Shown: piece by piece, positions 6,188-10,280 of the stretch | Numbering within the stretch: position 1 is the stretch's first letter | How the letters are laid out: the number at the start of each line of letters is the position of its first letter | Assembly (NCBI GenBank): GCA_017522745.1 | Contig: JAFWYI010000156.1 | Coordinates: forward strand, 1 to 10,280 | Origin: Mailhella sp. | Lineage (GTDB): Bacteria; Desulfobacterota; Desulfovibrionia; Desulfovibrionales; Desulfovibrionaceae | Length of the DNA: 10,280 bases | Direction: 5' to 3' | Program-made: the position numbers and the translations under genes | The notes under the pieces: model-generated | Told to the model about the DNA's origin: nothing | The model's database searches: none | The model's input: the letters and a program-made list of their open reading frames with translations, nothing else

Positions 6188-7468
6188 ATGAATAAAACAT
6201 TCCACTACCTTATTGCCGGAAGCATGGCAGCTCTTCTCTGTGCCGGAGGGGGAGGTCTCTGGCTGGTCTGGCAATCCATAGCGCAGAATCATTCTCTTGA
6301 GCAGAAGAACCGAGAACTTCAAGCATCACTTGAGGCATCTCGTATCCGTATAGAGAACTTCTGTGAGTACCCTGTCGAAGCCCTCTGCCGTATCGATGAG
6401 AAAACAGGTTCTGTCGTCAGTGCCATGTCTGGTTTCTCCCTGTCTCCAGCCTCTACGGCAGCAGAGGTGCAACCTGCAACGGCGTCTCTTGCCGAAGAAA
6501 AGCCCGGCAGCGCGGTAGCAACATCAGAAAAAACTGCAACTGCGGTGACCCCGGTTGCGCCCTCTAACACTCTGCCCACCAACACCGCTTCTGCTGTTGC
6601 AAAGCCTGTCTCGGAACCGGTCAGCCAGCCGGTAGCCCCTGCGATATCTCGCACTGAGGCTACGCTGGTTGCGAGTACGCCCGAACAGAAAAACACCACG
6701 CCTGAAGCCGTCCCGGCCCTTGCTGCAGCCAAAAAGATCGAGCCGGCCATAGCGCCTGCTACACCAGTAGCACTCTCAGCGGCCAGCGCACCGAAAAAGC
6801 CTGAAGTGCAGACCGATGCGCCTACGCCTGTTGCCGAGGTACCGGCTGGCAACGTTCAGAAATCCCTCGCGGCAGCAAGCGAGGTACAAAGAACGGAAAT
6901 TCCTGCGGTTGAGCCTTCGCACAACACGAAGGAACTTCCCGCCTCAATCGACGAAACCATCACTGCCCCGAGCCTTCAGGAAGTTACCGGTGCTATCGTC
7001 TTTCTCCCGAAGGAAGAAGTGTCAACCGATGCTTCAACATCTACCACGGTAAATCTGAAGGATAATGCGGTAAAGGCTTCCGCCGGCAACAAAACCAGCG
7101 CTGTGCCTGCATCTGGCAAGGATTCGAAGAAAAAGGCTCAGTCCCTGTCTGCTGATCAGGCTACCCTCAAGAAAACGTGGAGCCGCGTAGAAAAAGATGG
7201 AGATATCTTCGTTTTCAGCATCAGCGGATCCGGCCCTTCGTTACCGGCAGAAGGCAGACTTCTTTCCGCTCCCTGGCGTTATGAACTCAAACTCCAAGGT
7301 CGATGGGACGTCAAAAAACATAAAATACCTGCCAATCGACTTGTTCGCTCGATACAACAGAGCTTCCGAAACGGCGACACCGTGCTGACCTTCCGGCTTT
7401 CTGGCAAGCCGTACCGATGCAGTCTCCACAGGCAGGATGCTCGTTCCTTCAGCCTCCGCATTCGATGA
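6188..7468 (+). CDS. Membrane-anchored Ala/Pro/Thr-rich protein with AMIN-like C-terminal domain
   Basis: This 426-residue protein is the last gene of the operon, 20 bases after the transglycosylase gene, with GAGG seven bases before the ATG. Residues about 8-28 form one hydrophobic segment, a membrane anchor or uncleaved signal. A short charged helix follows (34-57), with Cys59 and Cys67 just after it. Residues about 80-330 are a low-complexity linker rich in Ala, Pro, Thr, Ser, Val and Glu. The last 95 residues are beta-rich. Their pattern (RVEKDGDIFVFSISG, then APWRYELKLQGRW, IPANRLVRSIQQS and DTVLTFRL) resembles the AMIN domain, a periplasmic module that targets peptidoglycan or envelope machines. 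The likely topology is inner-membrane anchor, periplasm-spanning linker and wall-binding tip. The AMIN call is by eye and tentative. No specific type III protein is recognised. Confidence 0.75.
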   Translation: MNKTFHYLIAGSMAALLCAGGGGLWLVWQSIAQNHSLEQKNRELQASLEASRIRIENFCEYPVEALCRIDEKTGSVVSAMSGFSLSPASTAAEVQPATASLAEEKPGSAVATSEKTATAVTPVAPSNTLPTNTASAVAKPVSEPVSQPVAPAISRTEATLVASTPEQKNTTPEAVPALAAAKKIEPAIAPATPVALSAASAPKKPEVQTDAPTPVAEVPAGNVQKSLAAASEVQRTEIPAVEPSHNTKELPASIDETITAPSLQEVTGAIVFLPKEEVSTDASTSTTVNLKDNAVKASAGNKTSAVPASGKDSKKKAQSLSADQATLKKTWSRVEKDGDIFVFSISGSGPSLPAEGRLLSAPWRYELKLQGRWDVKKHKIPANRLVRSIQQSFRNGDTVLTFRLSGKPYRCSLHRQDARSFSLRIR

Positions 7469-7473
7469 TAACG

Positions 7474-7505
7474 AAAGCCGCGACTCACCATGAATCGCGG
7501 CTTTT
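7474..7505 (+). terminator. Intrinsic terminator of the type III secretion operon
   Basis: A perfect 10-bp GC-rich stem (AAAGCCGCGA at 7474-7483 with TCGCGGCTTT at 7495-7504) surrounds an 11-base loop and is followed by a short T run, six bases after the last stop codon. The minus strand also ends in a T-containing tail, so it may serve the convergent gene at 7575 as well. Confidence 0.85.
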
Positions 7506-7574
7506 GTTATCCATGCAGGAAAAATCTTGCTCAGTATTCTCGTATTTAGAAGTACCGAATCGAGCCTCGCCATA

Positions 7575-8129
7575 TCACTCCTCGATTCTGGCAAGCACGA
7601 CTGCTTCACCTATGGTGAACATGACCTGTGCTGTGGCCTGAAGGAAAAGCATGGCTTCTTCCGGGGCTCTGCCTTTGACAGTACCGCTCCACGTAGCAAG
7701 CGCAAGGATACTCCAGTTCCCCTTGATGCAGGCTGCCAGCTTATCACCGTCCGGTGTCCCTCCGGGCATCCCGGCAAATTCTAAAGCCGTATCATCAAGG
7801 AATTTCATACCTTTTTCACGAGAGAGCAGTCTGAACAGGTTGCTCTTGAGCAGTTCCTCTTCAACGGCCTGCCACATCTGAGCGGCGGCTGCCCCAGCAA
7901 AACAGCAGGATCCCAGGACCGCAAGGGGTTCCACACGTTCATACAACGAATGATATTCACGCACACAGTGTTCAAAAAACATGCGTACCATGCCTGAAAG
8001 TTCAGGGATACTGCGAACCGAATCCTTCAGGAAACCCGCCTTCACGGCATCTGCTGCAAGAAGGTTCTGAAGTCCGCTCCTGTAGGCCGCAAGCTCTTTG
8101 ATGAGATCTGTTTCCTGTGCGTATTCCAT
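7575..8129 (-). CDS. Hypothetical helical protein next to the type III secretion operon
   Basis: I do not recognise this 184-residue protein. It is predicted to be mostly alpha-helical, mildly acidic, with no signal peptide and no clear transmembrane helix. A small hydrophobic stretch occurs near residues 69-82 (LAVLGSCCFAGAAA), containing a Cys pair. The C-terminal 40 residues are Ala/Met/Val-rich (EEAMLFLQATAQVMFTIGEA). The start is well set: AGGAGG lies five bases before the ATG on the minus strand. The gene converges on the secretion operon and shares its terminator region. Upstream is the tRNA terminator, and no strong promoter is visible in the 42 bases between. Size and helicity would suit a cytoplasmic accessory protein, but no chaperone or effector family signature is seen. 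Confidence 0.75.
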   Translation of the reverse strand: MEYAQETDLIKELAAYRSGLQNLLAADAVKAGFLKDSVRSIPELSGMVRMFFEHCVREYHSLYERVEPLAVLGSCCFAGAAAAQMWQAVEEELLKSNLFRLLSREKGMKFLDDTALEFAGMPGGTPDGDKLAACIKGNWSILALATWSGTVKGRAPEEAMLFLQATAQVMFTIGEAVVLARIEE

Positions 8130-8134
8130 ATATC

Positions 8135-8140
8135 CCTCCT
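8135..8140 (-). promoter_or_regulatory. Ribosome binding site of the hypothetical gene at 7575-8129
   Basis: AGGAGG on the minus strand, five bases before the ATG at 8129, gives strong support that this reading frame is a translated gene. Confidence 0.7.
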
Positions 8141-8167
8141 GCTTCGTATACCCTTGCGTTTATGAAT

Positions 8168-8213
8168 AAAAAAGAAGTCCTTCTAGACTCTTATGGACTA
8201 AGAAGGACTTCTT
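8168..8213 (-). terminator. Intrinsic terminator downstream of tRNA-Glu
   Basis: A 13-bp perfect stem (8172-8184 with 8201-8213) has a 16-base loop. Read on the minus strand, it runs directly into a T-rich tail (plus-strand A run 8168-8173). It lies 12 bases after the tRNA CCA end and closes the tRNA transcript. Confidence 0.85.
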
Positions 8214-8224
8214 GAGAATTCACT

Positions 8225-8301
8225 TGGCGTCACCAACGGGATTTGAACCCGTGTTAGAGGCTTGAGAGGCCTCCGTCCTAGGCCGGCTAGACGATGGTGA
8301 C
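8225..8301 (-). tRNA. tRNA-Glu, anticodon CTC, CCA encoded
   Basis: The minus strand folds as a complete cloverleaf. The acceptor GTCACCA (8301-8295) pairs with TGGTGAC (8235-8229), followed by G73 and an encoded CCA (8227-8225). The D arm is GTCTAGCCGGCCTAGGAC. The anticodon stem GAGGC/GCCTC holds the loop CTCTCAA with anticodon CTC at 8266-8264, reading GAG. The T arm is ACGGG-TTCAAAT-CCCGT. The sequence is close to bacterial tRNA-Glu in acceptor and D arm. It has its own likely promoter upstream and a strong terminator downstream. It lies between the hypothetical gene and the hydrolase gene, with its 3' end facing the secretion operon. Confidence 0.96.
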
Positions 8302-8323
8302 GTAAGTCGACTGACGGATGCAA

Positions 8324-8350
8324 CTTATACAGTGACGTTCGTCATGTCAA
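8324..8350 (-). promoter_or_regulatory. Predicted sigma-70 promoter of tRNA-Glu
   Basis: On the minus strand a consensus TTGACA (8350-8345) is followed after 15 bases by TATAAG (8329-8324), placing a start near 8317, about 16 bases before the tRNA 5' end. The spacer is shorter than the ideal 17. The -35 box overlaps the end of the hydrolase gene. Confidence 0.55.
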
Positions 8351-8943
8351 GAATTTTTTTCTGCAAACCACGCCTTGAGCGTTTCACAAAGAAGTTCAGC
8401 TATCATGGTATTGCCGCGAGGGCCGGGATGAACGCCGTCTTCAAGCTCATCAACGTATCCCCGCTCCATGAGTGGATGGAAAAGGTCTATGAAGGGAACG
8501 TCAATGGCAGAACAGATGCTTCCGTAAGCCGTACTCAAGGCTTCCAGCCTCTGGTTATGCTCGTCATTCTGCACAGGCGCCGGGCTCAGCAGAACGCATG
8601 TTCCATATTCCCGGGCTTTCAAAAGCATTTCGCGCACATTAGAAGCGGATTCTCCTATGGGGACAACAGGAAATCCATTAGGTGCGGCCATATCCACCGT
8701 TCCACAGCAGAACACAAAATGCGCAGATGCACCTTCCAGCGCCCGACAGGCATATTCCCGCTCCCAGCGTTCAAGTATCTGCCTGCTGGAGTGCTTACGC
8801 GCCCCGAGATTATAGAAGGTGTCCGGGGGAACAGGAAGCCCCTGCTCTGCCGCCATACCTGCAAGGCGGCTCACCCAGCCTCCAGCGCAGGCATCGTTCA
8901 CACCAAGAGTCACGGAGTCGCCGAAAAAATAAAAGATCTTCAT
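8347..8943 (-). CDS. SGNH/GDSL-family hydrolase
   Basis: This 198-residue protein has the SGNH hydrolase layout, a fold of esterases, lipases and acyl hydrolases. Block I is FGDSVTLG (7-14), with nucleophile Ser10. The block II glycine is Gly47 in NLGARK. Block V is DGVHPG (169-174), giving Asp169 and His172 of the triad. Block III, normally GxND, reads GTVD (81-84), so the oxyanion-hole Asn is not in its usual place and activity could be altered. No signal peptide is seen, so a cytoplasmic enzyme is expected; the substrate is unknown. The start has AAGGTGG a few bases upstream. The gene lies 59 bases after ssb in the same direction but behind a terminator-like hairpin. It resembles the small GDSL lipase-like proteins common in proteobacteria. 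Confidence 0.87.
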   Translation of the reverse strand: MKIFYFFGDSVTLGVNDACAGGWVSRLAGMAAEQGLPVPPDTFYNLGARKHSSRQILERWEREYACRALEGASAHFVFCCGTVDMAAPNGFPVVPIGESASNVREMLLKAREYGTCVLLSPAPVQNDEHNQRLEALSTAYGSICSAIDVPFIDLFHPLMERGYVDELEDGVHPGPRGNTMIAELLCETLKAWFAEKNS

Positions 8944-8954
8944 CGGACCACCTT

Positions 8955-8985
8955 AAAAACAGAAGCGGCCGTATCACAGCCGCTT
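8955..8985 (-). terminator. Intrinsic terminator downstream of ssb
   Basis: On the minus strand AAGCGGC (8985-8979) and GCCGCTT (8969-8963) form a 7-bp stem with a 9-base loop, followed after CTG by five T (8959-8955). The T run directly abuts the hydrolase ribosome binding site. Confidence 0.65.
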
Positions 8986-9002
8986 TCCGTCATATTTCTA
9001 TC

Positions 9003-9530
9003 TTAGAAGGGGATGTCGTCCATGGTGCTGGCTTCCGAGGGGAAAGCCGGCCCAAGGTCCTCGTAGCTATCCTGCTGAGGGGCGCGACGAGGGGCCTGAC
9101 GCTGCATCGGAGCGCCACCCTGACGAGTCTGCTGGAAACGAGGAGGCGTATATCCGCCACCCATGCCGCCGTTCATATCATCGCCTTCCATACCCGGGGT
9201 GGAGTTGCGGCGATCAAGGAACTGCACGCGATCCGCACGAATCTCAGTGGTATAGCGATCCTGACCGTTCTGATCCTGCCACTTGCGGGTAGTAAGTTTA
9301 CCTTCGACATAGACAAGGCTGCCCTTGCGAAGATACTGATTGCAGTTTTCCGCAGCACGCTGGAACACCACAACACTGTGCCATTCCGTGCGTTCCATAC
9401 GGTTTCCGTCCTTATCAGTGTAGGACTCATCCGTAGCAATGCGAAGGGATGCGACAGGGGAGCCGCTCTGGGTGTAGCGCAGTTCAGGGTCGCGGCCAAG
9501 ACGGCCGATGATCATTACTCTATTCAGCAT
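9003..9530 (-). CDS. ssb: Single-stranded DNA-binding protein SSB
   Basis: This 175-residue protein is a standard bacterial SSB, which coats single-stranded DNA as a tetramer and recruits replication and repair enzymes. The OB fold covers about residues 1-108 and begins [20 protein letters not shown]. It includes the conserved TEWHSVVVF (48-56), [20 protein letters not shown] (59-78) and ADRVQFL (99-105). A Gly/Gln/Pro-rich flexible tail follows (110-165), and the acidic tip ends in MDDIPF, the partner-binding peptide. The ATG at 9530 is chosen because it is the family start and has GGAG seven bases upstream. An in-frame start 24 bases further up is less likely. This is probably the chromosomal housekeeping copy, since the tail and tip are complete. 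Confidence 0.97.
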   Translation of the reverse strand: MLNRVMIIGRLGRDPELRYTQSGSPVASLRIATDESYTDKDGNRMERTEWHSVVVFQRAAENCNQYLRKGSLVYVEGKLTTRKWQDQNGQDRYTTEIRADRVQFLDRRNSTPGMEGDDMNGGMGGGYTPPRFQQTRQGGAPMQRQAPRRAPQQDSYEDLGPAFPSEASTMDDIPF

Positions 9531-9573
9531 GGAAACTCCGTTTTCACGCAACATTACAGGTGAAACAACTACA

Positions 9574-9598
9574 CGGCATACTCAAGGAACAAATGCCG
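9574..9598. repeat. Inverted repeat upstream of ssb
   Basis: CGGCAT (9574-9579) and ATGCCG (9593-9598) form a 6-bp inverted repeat with a 13-base spacer, in the 120-base gap between ssb and the permease genes. It could be an operator or a weak hairpin in the ssb leader. No convincing -35/-10 pair was found around it. Confidence 0.3.
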
Positions 9599-9650
9599 CC
9601 TAACAGATGAACGATAGAACGATTGCCCCTGAAACACAAGGAAAAACAAC

Positions 9651-10211
9651 TCAATCCTTTCCGGCTTCTGCGTACAGTTTTTCGGTGTAGTCAGGGCCGA
9701 GGATGCGGCACATCATCCACGCGATGAGAAGGATGGCGGTCACATTGCAAACGAATCGGATACTCGTATACGATAGGCCGAAACAGGACGTCTCAAAAAG
9801 CAGCATGGGGACCTTGGCGATGGCCCATGTGCCGATGAATACGAAGATCTGGAACAGCCCCGCCCTTTTCTTGAGCAGAACAGCCGCTACAGGAAACGCC
9901 ATGTAAAGCGGTCCGGCAGCCAGAGAGCCGAGCATGAACGCCAGAAAAGCACCTTTGAGGCCGGATTCCTTACCCATAAGGCGCATCACCGTCTCGCGTT
10001 CGACCCACACATCAAAGAGGCCTAAAAGGATGAAGATAGGCGGCAGGAAGCCGATCATCTCCACAATACCGTTGCCGGTGAGGCTCATCCCATGCGCAGT
10101 CGTTTCAGCATCCATCACCCAGCACAGAATGGTGAGGACGATAGAAAACACAAGGAAGCCGTATTTCTTCCAAAAACCAGGGGCGTTTTTTTTCATCTTG
10201 GCGTCACTCAT
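9651..10211 (-). CDS. Permease, COG0701/ArsP-like family, C-terminal-half protein
   Basis: This 186-residue membrane protein resembles the second half of COG0701 (DUF318/ArsP_1) permeases. Hydrophobic segments lie near residues 18-33, 49-69, 86-112, 119-140 and 150-170. The family-like loop FDVWVERETVMRLMGKESG (66-84) and LGSLAAGPLYMAFPVAAVLL (94-113) are visible. Full-length relatives are about twice as long, and some genomes encode them as two small proteins. The ATG at 10211 overlaps the upstream gene's stop as TGATG, so the two are coupled. A TTG three bases further up is rejected for that reason. The substrate is unknown. Related ArsP proteins export organoarsenicals, but no arsenic genes are visible here. 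No terminator hairpin was seen downstream. Confidence 0.82.
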   Translation of the reverse strand: MSDAKMKKNAPGFWKKYGFLVFSIVLTILCWVMDAETTAHGMSLTGNGIVEMIGFLPPIFILLGLFDVWVERETVMRLMGKESGLKGAFLAFMLGSLAAGPLYMAFPVAAVLLKKRAGLFQIFVFIGTWAIAKVPMLLFETSCFGLSYTSIRFVCNVTAILLIAWMMCRILGPDYTEKLYAEAGKD

Positions 10212-10280
10212 CAAAAGCCTCCGAACAGCATGCCGATGAACGGCGAAAGAACAAAGGAATAAACCAGTCCAAAGCCGTTA
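10211..10280 (-). CDS. Upstream permease partner, only the C-terminal end in the window
   Basis: The last 22 codons of a minus-strand gene run in from the right edge and end at TGA (10213-10211). The peptide NGFGLVYSFVLSPFIGMLFG is hydrophobic, like the end of a transmembrane helix. Its TGATG overlap with the following permease gene indicates one operon, and it is probably the N-terminal-half partner of the split permease. Too little is visible to confirm the family. Confidence 0.55.
   Translation of the reverse strand, partial: NGFGLVYSFVLSPFIGMLFGGF

Noticed and set aside
9531..9554. Longer SSB start 24 bases upstream
   Set aside because: SSB proteins start at the MLNRVMIIG motif, which has its own GGAG. 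The extra residues are not family-like.
8332..9563. Plus-strand frames opposite the hydrolase and ssb genes
   Set aside because: They are shadows of two well-supported minus-strand genes and have no family features.
9609..9624. Tandem GAACGATA/GAACGATT repeat upstream of ssb as a LexA site
   Set aside because: The spacing and orientation fit neither GAAC-N4-GTTC nor GTTC-N7-GTTC LexA boxes. It is a short repeat that could occur by chance.
1..10280. CRISPR arrays, insertion sequences, rRNA genes or an integrase
   Set aside because: No regularly spaced repeats, transposase motifs, terminal inverted repeats, rRNA sequence or integrase gene could be seen.

Overview
The window is bacterial, moderately GC-rich and tightly packed. 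It looks like an accessory locus from a Desulfovibrionaceae-type host (Bilophila, Mailhella or Desulfovibrio relatives). That placement is an inference from overall gene style and from the presence of a Ysc-like type III secretion system in such bacteria; no marker here fixes the genus.

Bases 1-7468 read as one plus-strand operon closed by a strong intrinsic terminator (7474-7505). The first six genes are type III secretion core genes in the order sctL (5'-truncated by the window edge), sctN (ATPase), sctO (stalk), sctP (needle-length regulator), sctQ (C-ring/sorting platform) and sctR (export gate). The usual sctS-sctT-sctU genes do not follow sctR. Instead there is a two-gene partner-switch module, an RsbV-like STAS anti-sigma antagonist followed by an RsbW-like serine kinase/anti-sigma factor. 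After it come an exported lytic transglycosylase and a membrane-anchored Ala/Pro/Thr-rich protein with an AMIN-like C-terminal domain. A coherent reading is that L, N, O, P, Q and R build the cytoplasmic export machine, the partner switch controls its expression or activity, and the last two proteins help it pass the peptidoglycan.

The most striking observation is in sctQ. Its reading frame runs from an ATG at 3012 to the TAA at 4041-4043, but codon 39 (3126-3128) is an in-frame TAG. Good protein-like sequence continues on both sides in the same frame, and no ATG/GTG/TTG start occurs for 58 codons after it. This is a nonsense mutation, a sequencing error or a read-through codon, possibly pyrrolysine. 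The same gene has a well-placed internal ribosome binding site and ATG (3819) that would make a separate C-terminal SpoA-domain product, as known for other SctQ proteins.

From 7575 on, all genes are on the minus strand: an unrecognised helical protein (7575-8129), a tRNA-Glu(CTC) with promoter and terminator (8225-8301), an SGNH/GDSL hydrolase (8347-8943), ssb (9003-9530), and the last two members of a permease operon (COG0701/ArsP-like). The upstream permease gene runs off the right edge. This half looks mostly like ordinary chromosome, and the tRNA lies between it and the secretion operon with its 3' end facing the operon.
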